Source: Diospyros lotus (taxonomy: Eukaryota; Streptophyta; Magnoliopsida; Ericales; Ebenaceae). Taken from it: a DNA stretch of 64,000 nucleotides. Numbering within the stretch: position 1 is the stretch's first letter; each line of letters begins with the position of its first letter. Shown here piece by piece: positions 35,284-46,254 of this stretch. The stretch is taken from assembly GCF_014633365.1 (NCBI RefSeq), contig NC_068338.1:13960616-14024615 (forward strand), read 5' to 3'. Position numbers and translations under genes: made by a program. Below the pieces are notes generated by a model that was given only the letters and a program-made list of their open reading frames with translations, was not told where the DNA came from and searched no databases.

Positions 35284-38200
35284 ATGGCTGAGAGGAGAAA
35301 TGAGGGCTCGGGAGAGAGCTTGGGTTGAGAGTGAGATCGAGAGAGAGAGAGAGCAATGTGAGAGAGAGGGATGATTGACCATGGAAATAGCTGCCATGGC
35401 CGACGATAAAGCACAGCAGTAGCGAGGCGGTCGAAGGCAGCGGAGCAGTAGCAGCACACGGTGGCGCGAGGGAGGTGGCTGACGGTGGTTGCAACGAGCC
35501 ACGGCTAAGGCGGTGGCCGACAATGGCTATTGCAGTGTTACAGCTGCAGATGTAAATGTTGTTGGGCACTGGATGGTATCCAGTTTGTTGTAATCATCAT
35601 AGTGTGATAGGTGATTGTGGGATTGCTTGATGTATATGGTTTAGTTGGTGGAGTTGAGTTTTGGATCAAGTAAGGATTGAAAAGGTATGTTTCCATAAAT
35701 CTCCAGTACTCAGTGGATGTTTGATGCGCTAGTTTTATGCCTGGGTTACCTTTAGCTTGTTGTGAGGCAAGCTGAAGAAAGGTGAAGCTCACTTAGGTTT
35801 CGGGTCCCGTTCTGCTATATTTCCTTATCTATGTTTGGGATCGATTCCTCGAGTGGAGCAAAATGAAGGATGAAGCCTAGTGCCCACTTAGGGCATTTTC
35901 TGTTGAAACATAGTCCAACCTTTCAGTTGTTGGTTTATCGTGTGATTAATCCGGTCAATTATTCACCTGTGGCGCTCGTAAGTGGGAGCGGGTCATTACA
36001 GTTGGTATCAGAGCATGGCTAGTAGTATGAGTGGGGAAAGCTAGCGTGTTAGTGGTGTTATGTATGGTAGGTTAAGTGATTGAGGTGAGCGAAATTACCG
36101 AAGTTATGAGTCAATGATTGTCTGGCATAATTTGGATGTAAGTTGGAATGTCCTAGCTGCTGAGTTGGGCTCGGGAACAGCTGGTTTGTGATTTCGAGGT
36201 TGGGATGTGAGATTGATCTGATGACCTTGAAAGTTGGACATGTAGTCCGAGAACCCTAGGGATTGGGTCGAGGCGTTGAGGCCTGTGATGGTTTGAAGGG
36301 TATGCTTGGATATTCCTGCTTTAGGAATGAGAAAATACCATGGGTTGAGATTATATACCCGTAAGAGGTATATCGGTCGAGCAAAGAAGAACTGAAAGCC
36401 CAAGTGTGGGTGTTGGTGTCAAGAAAACCCGAATGTGGGATTTCGGGGGATATGAAATGTTCTAAGGATGGGAATTCCTTGAAATTGAAGTGTTGAGGCT
36501 CGAGTGGGGCAAGAAGTCGAGTCATGACAAGAGTCATGAAAGGGTAAGGAGAGCATGAGGTATAACTAATCGAGGAGGGGATTAGTGGAGTATCCTTATG
36601 TTGGGGATTGGCCAACCATGTATGAGGGAATAGAATTTTTCCCTTAGAAGTGGTGCAGTAAGGCTTGTGCGCTTGAGATAGAGTGACCTAAAGTGGGAGT
36701 TAGCTCAAGACTTAGGAAAGGAGTCATTGACAGGCCATGTGATGAGCTCCAGGTAAGGAGTAAAGTTACTTGCACTGAGGCTCTGAGAGGAGAGTGCATA
36801 TGCATGTCATGGCCAGTGTAGGCATGACGTAAGTAGCATTCGGAAGGACTCTGAGGGGAGTCGTGTGTGATGAATGCATGCTAGATGTATGTGGTGAGAT
36901 GTGATCGTATCGTTATGACGATCCCGAAGGGGATGTGCCTAGGGTATAGTGGACCTTAGTTGGTTTCATGATGAAACAAGGTCTATCCTAGGGAAAGATA
37001 GGTGAGTGCCAAATAGACCCTAGCGGGCATTTGTATGAGATAGAAAATTCCTAGTGAGTTGAGTTGGGACTCAGAGGAATCCAAATCGGGAATGTATGAG
37101 TTGGGCAAGTGTTGATATGTGTGTGAGAGCCATTGGATTAGAAGTTCATGTTGTGAAGGGCCAAGAAAACCGTTAATGTGTTGATAGATGAGGGGTGAGG
37201 CAAATCCTCATTGTGACGCTTGGGGTCTGGTGGACGCCTAAGGTCGCAAGAGATGAGGAAAGAATAGACCATCATTGTGATGCTTGGGGTCGGGAAGGAC
37301 GCCTAAGGTCACGAGGTCCTTGTTGGGGTGATGAGGAGGTCACCCAATGAAGGGTATGAACGGGTTATGTGGGTCAAGTGCAGTCTCAGGCTAGATTGTG
37401 GCAACAGGACATCCATGGGTTATGCACGCAGAGGAAATGCCAACTATAGATGGCGAGTGGGCATGGGCATGGCGAGTGATGTAGAGGCCCCGGGTTGTAA
37501 TTCTCAAGTCTTGGGAACCTGAGGTAGTCAAGCTTTGGGATGAGTTTGGTGGCAAAGTGGTTTGTGATGGATCAGGATCCATTGGTATGGAAAGATAGTT
37601 CTTTTAGATCTTAGTTGAAAAGCCGTGAGGAATGATCTTGTGGTGTAAGATCATGAGGCTTTAAGAGTTGGAGTGGTTTGAGATTCTCTAGGGTTGAAAA
37701 TGATAAAGTCTTGAGGAATGAGGCTCATGGAGTGAGCCTGAGGATATCAAGGCAAGGATAGCTTGATGAAGTTGCTTCCGTTTGATGGTGGTGGAACCAT
37801 CACAGCTCGCAGAGGCTTCGTTGTGGCATTAATGCGACATGTGCAAGGCTCATAGTGACAGATCTGATGTTATGGACCATATGACAGATGACTAATCAGT
37901 TGGCTCGGGGTAAGGGCAGGTGGCCCATTGGCCGGAGCAACATAGTGAACTGCAAGTGACGATCAGATGCCAAAGATCTGGAGTAGCACTATAGGAGTTG
38001 TGTTAGGCAAGGATTTAAGTTTCGTAGGATCGATAATCTTCCGTGAAGGTCAAGGTGACCGAGGGACTAGGGTAGCATGGTTATCAATAATGTCTCATGT
38101 ATCATGGTGATTAGTCGCTTAGTGTCGAAAGCTAAGTTCAATTGAGTAGCTGAGAGTTACGAGTTGGGTAAGTGCATGGAGGCCAAGTTAGGCGTAGTGC

Positions 38201-40217
38201 ATAAAGGCCCAAGTGGGGGTTAAGTCCTTTGTAGCAGTGAAACGATGATGAAATGGTTAGTCGAATGTTGAGACCATGTGATATCTCGAGATGTCCAAGG
38301 AGAGTGGAACCCAAGAACGAGGAATGGTTCTAAAATAATGCTACATATGATGCCTACCAGTGATGGGTCTAATGCTAGGGACCACTGAATGCAGATGGCC
38401 GGTGGCTAATGGGTTAGCTCATATGAGGGACAGCGACCCTCTATGTGGGGTAACCAGTCTGCTGTGGAGACGATTAGATGCCGAAGACCTGGTGCGCATT
38501 GTAGGTTATGTCTAGGCTAGGCCTGAGTTCTGTGGGGGCTGAAGTGTCATGGTAGTGCTTCTAGCTTGTCGTGGTAGTTTGAAAGCTTGTGAAGCAGTTG
38601 AGTGATGTCTTGTGGGATGATGACAAGATGCGTGATGATGCTCCTTGTTAAAGGATCTTAGCGCATTTGTGCCTAAAGTTGATCGTGATTGGGAGTGGTA
38701 TAATAAATTGGGATGGTGGACCCAATGTGACCTTGTGGCAGTGCAAGGAAATAGGGTTGACTGGAAGAATTGGCAAGTGACCCCGGGAGGTCATGTGAAG
38801 TAAGTGCCATAGAGGGCGAGACTTACGAGGTGGAAGCCAACCATGAGATGAAAATACTAAAATGTGCGTTTGGGATAGGCTAAACATGTGGCTATGGTAT
38901 GGTTGTGGGATCTGTGAAGGGTCACAGTTTCACAATCAAGTGTTAATCCTGAATGTGTAAATGTGATAATGAGGAGGCATCCTCATGTAACACTGGACGA
39001 ATTTCCAGTTGATGACACATGATCGATTGCCGAATGATAGCATCTGTAATGGCAATGATGGGAGCGTGAGGCTCGATAACTGTGACGTAAAGCTTTGTTG
39101 ATTGTCGTGTAAGCCACTAGTATGAGCATTCAGCGAGGTCTTGTGGTCAAATTGATCGATTTTGAGAAAGAGATCCAAAGTCAAGAAGGTGGTTGGTCAG
39201 AGCAAGGATGAGCTCGATTGAGTGTTGCTCCATAGTGAGGGTCAAAGATGGAAGTTTCTAGTGTGGTCTGGGATGAAACTTGATATGTTCTCCCAAGAAA
39301 AACTAGTCAAGAGCCAAGCCGCTGAGCTGGTGGGAGGTCGAGTTGTCGAGCTGCTAAGCTCGAGAGGGATTATGCAACTAGAGTAGTGACTAGAGTAATG
39401 TTGTGTTGGTTGCGAGCTTGGCAATTCAACTAGATCTAATCGAGTGGATTAGATGGATGTTGAGGGAAAATTTGAGATTTTGCCAATGGGTATTGAGAGC
39501 TCGAATGAGTATGATATGGGATGACATTGGTCCTCATGAATGAGGTTTCGGTGCTAATGAGATCACCTGAAAGTTGTGAGTGATACAACTAAGGAGATGC
39601 CTTGGTGTGTGGGCAATTGATGAGAATTAAACTCATAGTTAGGGTTAATAGGTGTGAAAGAAAGTAGCTAATGGGGTTGATCGATAGCCGCGGTGGCAGA
39701 GACCAGTTGCGGTCGAAGGCGTCGATCAGTGATAGAGGCAACGACGAGCGTCGTAAGAGTGGTTGAATGTAAATGTTGTTGGGCACTGGATGGTATCCAG
39801 TTTGTTGTAATCATCATAGTGTGATAGGTGATTGTGAGATTGCTTGATATATATGGCTTTAGTTAGTGGAGCCGAGTTTCGGATCAAGTAATGATAGAAA
39901 ATGTATGTTTCCATAAATCTCCAGTACTCAGTGGATGTTTGATGCGCTAATTTGTGCCTAGGTTACCTTTGGCTTGCTGTGAGGCGAGCTGAAGAAAGGT
40001 GAGGCTCACTCGGGTTTTGGGTCTCGTTTTGCTATATTTCCTTATATGTGTTTGGGACCAATTCCTCGAGTGGAGCGAAGGGAAGGACGAAGCCTAGTGC
40101 CCACCTAGGGCGTTTCCTTTTGAAACATAGTCTAACCCTTTAGTTGTTGGCTTATCACGTGAGTAATACGGTTGATTATTCACCACTGGCGCCCATAAGT
40201 GGGAGCAGGTCATTACA
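34587..40217 (+). mobile_element. Non-coding LTR retrotransposon derivative (LARD-like) inside Tat
   Basis: The element begins TGTAATACCCCG and ends GGTCATTACA. Flanks are CTATA and CTATG, a 5-bp duplication with one change. The left LTR is 34587-36000. It is followed at once by the primer site TGGTATCAGAGC (36003-36014, initiator-Met tRNA). The right LTR matches the left only from about 39766 to 40217 (about nine bases in ten identical by eye); its 5' part is missing or unrecognisable. The 3.7-kb interior has no reading frame with a known domain, though parts of it repeat (for example GATCAGATGCCAAAGATCTG near 37960 and GATTAGATGCCGAAGACCTG near 38470). The left LTR has GA microsatellites (35250-35280, 35338-35353). 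It would depend on another element's proteins. Confidence 0.8.
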
Positions 40218-40979
40218 CTATGCCCAAAGACGAATCTGTAGAGAACTTCGATGCAATTTGGGCAACCTCTTTGTTTACCCAGTCATACAGGTGAGCAGAA
40301 CTCAAGGTAGAGATAGCCATCTACGTGCAGACTAGCGGGTTGGTCGGAGCAATCGAACGTCGAAATAAGAAACCCAAGGAAGATAAAGGACGGGTTCAAA
40401 ATGAAAATAAGGGACGCGCACACACGGGGGTAGCGCACATAAGTAAGCATCACACAAGACACCTAATAGACGACTGATGGCTAAAGAAATCCAGCCGTGT
40501 GTCCCGTAATGAGCACCCTGACGGGCCTGCCCTGCCTAGGGCGGTGGACCCTTTTGTACCTATAGGCAAAGCCTCACACCCTCGATTCCCAAAACCCATG
40601 GAACCTCGCGCAATCACATAAGGCCGCCAAAGAAAAACCGAAAGTTGAAGTGACGAACCCTTCGAAGAAACGACAGCTCAGCCCCAACCCACAGACCAAA
40701 ATTACGGGCACGACAAACTAATTAGGACATCAAAACTGCAAGGACCAAGCAAGATACACACGAAGAGAAAGACAAGAACAGAGTGAGCATCAAGATAGGG
40801 AAAGAAACGCGATTTGTTATTAATGAAGAAACACTCAACATGATTACAAGACGAACGCCAAAAACCTAGGCTACCACACAAAATCACAGCTCGGCTCGAC
40901 CTTCCTTGAAAAATCCAAAACCCAAAAGATCTAGCTTTGGGAAATCAGCATGGACATTGGATAGGGCCACTTCATACCC

Positions 40980-41780
40980 TTACTTTCTCGACTCCTCCTC
41001 TTTCATCTTTGCCCTTGCCGTCTCGGACTGAGTAACAGCCACATCGGCCTTTGCTCGCATCCCCGTCACCGTCACCTCAGATTTGGCTAATGCCACCTCC
41101 GCCTCCAGCTTCTTCAGTTTTGCATTGGCTGCATCCAACTAAACTTGGAGGACACCAGTTGTATGATCGACCTCATCAACCTGCTTCTTTGCCTCGACGA
41201 TAGCCATCTCCACTACCTTTTTAACCTCTTCCCTTATTAACTCTTGAGCCCGGCGCAACTCCTCTTCGCAACTCGCCTTTATCTCGGACAGACGATTCGC
41301 CCCGCCCACTTTGAGCAGGCAGCAATCCGCGATAAGTTGGAGCACTTGGTGCTTGACCTGACGAAATGCGGCCGATGAGCCAGCACCTGACAATCTCCCC
41401 CGATTCGACAACGGATCAAGATAGGCATCAATGAAGAGATCACTTCGAAACTCTGGGTCTTGAAACGAAACCAAGCGGCCGCCACTCCCGGTAAGATTCG
41501 AACCACTGGGTGATCGAGCCTCCCCATCAGGACCCTTCAAACGCTTCTTATGCCGAGCCAGCTCTTCAGAAATGCTAGGCTCCCTACAGCCAGCGCCCGG
41601 AGCCATGGTAGCAGCAACCATAGCAGTGGGTTGAGTGGTAGAAATAGCCGAGACCGACATAGCTAAGGCCCTCCCAACCGCCTTATCCGTTGGAGCGGAA
41701 CCCGATGCAACTGCACCTACTTCCTTACGAAGCAAGTCCATCTCTTCCCTGATATCTTTCTTACGATACGCATAAGTCAT
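40980..41780 (-). pseudogene. Antisense reading frame of the Tat element (part 2), coiled coil
   Basis: The minus-strand frame from 41780 stays open for 213 codons, begins MTYAYRKKDIREEMDLLRKE, and contains a basic patch ELARHKKRLKGPDGEA. It continues past a TAG (41137-41139) as LDAANAKLKKLEAEVALAKS and ARAKMKEEESRK to 40983. The second half is strongly helical with heptad-like leucines and many charged residues, a likely coiled coil. No enzyme motif is visible. Placement antisense, between pol and the 3' LTR, fits a Tat-lineage accessory frame; with part 1 it may once have been one gene. Confidence 0.55.
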
Positions 41781-42293
41781 TCACCCTACAAACCACACAG
41801 GCGTAAAAGCAATCTAGTAGACTATCGCTCGTAAAGTTTGCTAAAAACCCCCGCACCTACCTCCTTCGTCCTGTCACTGAGAAAGTGAGGAATCCCTTGC
41901 CCAAAAGGGAATCCTTATAAGGATCGTCGAAAAGTGCCTATGACACACCCCACGGATCTACCGTCACAAAGCTGCCACCTGTAACACATCAAAAGGAATC
42001 AGCAGTTATTACCCAAATAGCACCCCTATATCCTAAGCGAAACGCCTCGAATCCCAAAACCATGCACACTACAGGTCAGCGCACAAAGAAAACCACTTTG
42101 CTCTCAAGGTCAAGCCGACATTGAAATGTCTCCAGGGCCACCATTTAAGCAAAGCCAAAGTTAGCTCAGCCAACCACCTCGATCACGTTTCAATCCAACT
42201 CTCTGAAACTAACGCATGCAGCAGAAAATTGCTCAGACCCCCTTTTTTTCTAGTTCGAATGCTCGCTACTTAAGCATCTGACCTGGGGGGCTG

Positions 42294-42868
42294 TGGACCG
42301 TCTGGACCCAATCTTGGCCCTCTCTCCAGGCCCAATCTCGACCCTCTCTTTAGACCCAATCTCGATCGTCTCCTTAGGCTTAATCTCGGCCCTCTCTTTA
42401 GACCTGATCTCGGCCCTCTCTTCGGGCCTAATCTTAGTCCTCCCTTTGGGCCCAACGCCAGCTTGCCACAGCATCATTGCAACCCCCGCTGGGTATCCGC
42501 ACGGCCGCCTCAGATCCTATCCTCATTAATGACGAATCCCATCCACAATAATGAGGGTCCCATCACCACCATGCTACCACTTGGGAACCTTCATCGACAC
42601 CGAATAATCAGTCTCATCACCTGCAAATGCACGACGCATGCATGTAGGAGGACATCTCCTCCTCCTATATCAGTCAGGTCTTCCCAGAGGCAAGGTATGT
42701 TCTAACATCTAACCTACTGATACACTGTCTTTTCCTTACTCTCTTACTCACTCAAGCGTTAGAGTACTTGCAAGTGTCAGGCGCCTCCCGGACGGACCCG
42801 TCGCCGGAGCCCGTGCCCTGTAGTTACCACCCAGCCTCTGATCGTCCTTTTTTGGTTAGAAAGGAACA
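42294..42868 (+). repeat. 3' LTR of the Tat element
   Basis: 575 bp, starts TGGACCGTCTGG after a GGGGGG-containing polypurine tract (42285-42290), ends AGGAACA. It shares the 24-bp CTCGGCCCTCTC-type minisatellite with the 5' LTR (about 42303-42455) and then the GGTATCCGCACGGCCGCCTC segment. Confidence 0.88.
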
Positions 42869-42904
42869 CTACCCTTCTCTGGGTTCTTAGAGTATTACAC
42901 ATTG

Positions 42905-45900
42905 AATTGTATTAATTAAATTGAGTTGGTAATAGAGATTGCTAACAGGGAAAAATGAATTATTTTTCTTGGAATTTTATAATTGTTCACAATCTATAAA
43001 CATTATGGGATAGGATGTTCATTGAAATGGTTGTCACATGTTATACTACCATATGTAACAGAGCGGCATGTTTTAGTGGCTAGAGTGGGAGACTCTTAGT
43101 AACATGTGAGTATTCGTAGAGAGAAATATTAAACAAGACCGTTACAAAACTATTCTTAGACCTATTATTGTAATCAAAGAGTATTATTAATGTTACAAAA
43201 AGTTCTTCGACCTAAAAATGTCCCTAAGTATTATATATGATTTATATAGTCTTAACACTGTCAAACCATGACACCTAATAAGTGGATAGTACTCGAACAC
43301 ATTGGATTATATAATGAGTATATAAGATTATTTGATAATGAAACCATCAATCCCATTGTAACAGAGAATATTTATGATTGTGCTCCTTGAATTTTGGATA
43401 AAATCTAGCCAATTAATTTGAAAAAGATTTTATAAATATTTATTTTGCATACGGTGATATATATAAATTTGGGGAGCAATAATAATTATATTGGTCTAAT
43501 GCCATAACTTATATGGAATATGTTGTTGCCAAATTATAACAATTAAATTTATTTATTTATCTTAAAAAATAGTTTAGATAGAGTCGCAAGGTTCGGGGCA
43601 CCACAAAAAGGTCTACTGGTGCTGAACTCAATCCACTGTCCAGGAGAGCCAAGAGGATTCAAGTGTCTTCGGATGGGTCTTCGGGGGCCTTACCTCTTGA
43701 GGATCATTTGGTAACTAGTCTTCGGAAGGGTTTAGAGAGTCTTCGAGTATGAGGCACTGGTAGGGTCTACATCACAAAAATGATTAGAATGCATGAAGGG
43801 ATCTTCCCCACTCAGGCCCTCTGTTGCCTAATTCATACAGTGATGTCTCGAAGTAGAAATATAAATGTATGCGTGATGTACACTTTGTAAATGAGTCTCT
43901 CGATGGATTGTCTCCTAAAGGGTTCTTTGTGTTTCAGAGTCTAAGTCTTTAAGTCTAGGGTTTCGAGAGAAAGTGTCTCTTCGAAAAGGTCTCGGCCAAA
44001 AAGGTCCATTTGTCGTGGAATAAACGACTATTTAAAGACATTTGGTGGTGGGGACCACGTTACACGTGGTATGCAGATGAAAGTCTCTCGACTTTTCCTA
44101 AAAATGCATCGGATGAGGCTAGAGGGCCTAGAGGTACCTTCGGAGTTAAAGTCCCTTAATGAATATCCTCCGGATGGGTTCGAAATCTCCTTGAAACCAT
44201 CAGATGACTTGGGCAATATTTGGTTCAATTTAAAAACTCAGTTGTGCTTTATTGCGTTTGGTTATAATATTTATATTATTCAACGTTTTGTTGCTTGGTC
44301 CCTTTGCATGGGTGAATAGTTCTTTTATATGAAGGTAAAATTAATTGAAAATGTTATTTGTACACTTAAGTTTAACACTTTTGATGATATTTTAAACTAA
44401 TATTTTTGTATTTTGTGTTATATTAATATAAATATAAAAAATATCAATACATAATATTAGTCAAAGTATTCCGAAAATTAATATGTGAATAAATATGAGA
44501 CCATGATTGTAAATTTCTTTGCAACGTGAATTTGATTCACAAGTATAATTTTAATTCTTCATGTTACAACCTTACATTTGTGGTCCTTGTTGAGTGTTTG
44601 AAATTAGCAATAAAATTATAACTTTATGTGATGACATTTGGCGTCACACCACTTTTGCATCATTCTTTGCATTTATTAGTGACATATTTTTATTCATGTT
44701 GATTCATTATGTTACATGATTTTAGTTTTTATGCATTATAGAGTTAAATTGTTAATCATTAAATCAATTAGTTAATTAGTATGAATTTTAAAAAATCAAA
44801 TAGTTTATTATCGAAACTAATAAAATATGAGAAGTTACAATTCTTTGAAGCTGCTCCTTAGAGAAGAGACTTTAAAAAGGGTCACTACTACCAGTAGCTA
44901 TTTTATTTCATCTTTATTTCTGGCCTTTGTTGCTACATTGTAAAAATGGAAAGTGTTGGAAGGCATAAAATTGTGGGTGGTATAAGTAATTCTTGTTGGT
45001 ATCAGTGCTCAAATGCCAGATTTACATTATATCATATGTATGTAAGTGGCACTAATAATGTAATTTTGTTCATAAATAAAATGTCATATCTTCATTCATA
45101 CTCTTCATTTTTCTTTATAAATGAGTCCCTAAGTAAAAATCTCATTTTTAAGTATTAAGAATATGTGATGAAAATCTTTAGTTCAAGATTTTTTAAAAGA
45201 ATTCTCAGTTCTTAAATTTATCAGAAAGGGAATATGATTTATCAATCATGGACCATCGCATAGGCTTCTACCATTGATTAACATTAGATGTTAATGATAA
45301 TAGATGGTGAGTCACATGCCATATTGTATAAGATGCAGATAGTATACATGTGGATAGATGTTAGTTGAACACCTACTGAATGTGATGTTTGTAACAGATC
45401 ACATGGCTGTGAGGATTAATGATATGTTACTGGTTCTCAATTGTGTATTAGGTCATTTGACCGGAAGTGACAGAGTTGTCTTGTGCATTAGTGTCGAGGA
45501 TTTACCATTGAGCAGAACCATCCAATGTGAGAGGTGGAGATGCTTTCTGTGTGGTCTTTGTACAATGGTGTATGGAGGTAGATGCTCACTGATAAGATCT
45601 ATTATTCTTCATTTGATGGGGGTGAACATTCTATGTAGTCTTAGTTGGTTGTGATTAGAAAACCACTGGTCTGGGTAAGCTTGATCGAAAAGGAGTTTTC
45701 AATGTCGAAAAAAGTTCCAATATGCTACCTCAATCACACCGTACTGGATCTGGCATAGTTACTATGTCCAGTGAGTTTAATCAGTCCATGACTCTCACTT
45801 AGTCGGGATGTTGGTTAATGGAAGAATTATAGTACACGGTAATCGAAGAGCCTTAATAAGTTTATTCGAAGTATACACTTCATTGCCATTAGAATCGTCT

Positions 45901-46099
45901 CGAGTCTTAACTAGATAATACTCAGGATCTTTTAGGATGCTCTGGGGAGATGGAGAGATTCTCTTAGAAGGTTGAAGTGTTTAACCAGCGTCAAAGAGTT
46001 GACGTGTCCTAATTGCTACATGGCTGTGAACCTAGAAAGTCATAGTCATACTGAGTAATGTATCGAAATAATGAACCTTTGTTGTTACTATGTTCCACT
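42905..46099. other. Spacer without recognised genes
   Basis: AT-rich sequence, with a moderately GC-rich, CTTCGG-containing part at 43580-44200 that has an LTR-like look but no recognisable ends. No coding domain is visible. The largest forward frame (45358-45654) has no known motif. Confidence 0.5.
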
Positions 46100-46254
46100 T
46101 CATTAAGAGTTAATGATGTAGGTTGCAGCTAAGAGTTAACTAAAATGGATCAATATGTTTAGAAGACCGTTAAGAGTTAACGGGCATGCTGTTAAGAGTT
46201 AACAGGGGCCTTGGTTCCATTAAGAGTTAATGGAAAGGCTATTAAGAGTTAATA
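46100..46254. repeat. Cluster of hairpins with constant core TTAAGAGTTAA and covarying stems
   Basis: Five perfect stem-loops share TTAA-GAG-TTAA: 46101-46115 (CA...TG), 46167-46183 (CCG...CGG), 46189-46205 (CTG...CAG), 46215-46235 (TTCCA...TGGAA) and 46240-46254 (TA...TA). In each, the bases outside the core are different but still pair. A sixth, weaker copy (GCTAAGAGTTAACT) lies near 46128-46141. No coding. Confidence 0.9.

Larger units (their letters stand above)
23476..42868 (+). mobile_element. Tat-lineage Ty3/gypsy retrotransposon, degenerate, hosting three insertions
   Basis: It begins TGGACTGTCC and ends AGGAACA, flanked by CTACC on both sides (23471-23475 and 42869-42873) within a Cassandra LTR. 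LTRs are 23476-24037 and 42294-42868. Between them run, in order: a gag/protease remnant, RT, RNase H, a second archaeal-type RNase H, integrase, a 62-bp minisatellite, and antisense reading frames. The second RNase H and the antisense frames mark the Tat group (Retand/Grande/Ogre relatives). The coding part has many stops and frameshifts, and gag is mostly gone. Three later elements lie inside: 25339-26826, 27051-28216 and 34587-40217. Without them it is about 11.1 kb. Confidence 0.9.
22864..42899 (-). mobile_element. Cassandra-type TRIM retrotransposon, split by a Tat element
   Basis: The left LTR copy (22864-23089) begins TGTAACATC and ends GTGTTACA, 226 bp. The second copy starts at 23276, is cut at 23475 and resumes at 42874-42899; the two pieces also total 226 bp. 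The flanks carry CATTG on both sides (22859-22863 and 42900-42904). The 186-bp interior holds, on the minus strand, a primer site TGATATCAGAGC (23273-23262, one mismatch to the initiator-Met tRNA site TGGTATCAGAGC) and a GGGGGAGAA polypurine tract. Each LTR has a 5S-rRNA-like segment, the hallmark of Cassandra. It has no coding capacity and would move only with help from other elements. Confidence 0.9.

Noticed and set aside
35200..35569. Overlapping minus-strand reading frames rich in Ser and Leu
   Set aside because: They are created by GA/CT microsatellites in the LARD-like LTR.
36001..39765. Hidden gag-pol in the LARD-like interior
   Set aside because: Both strands were scanned for protease, RT (YVDD), RNase H and integrase motifs; none was seen.
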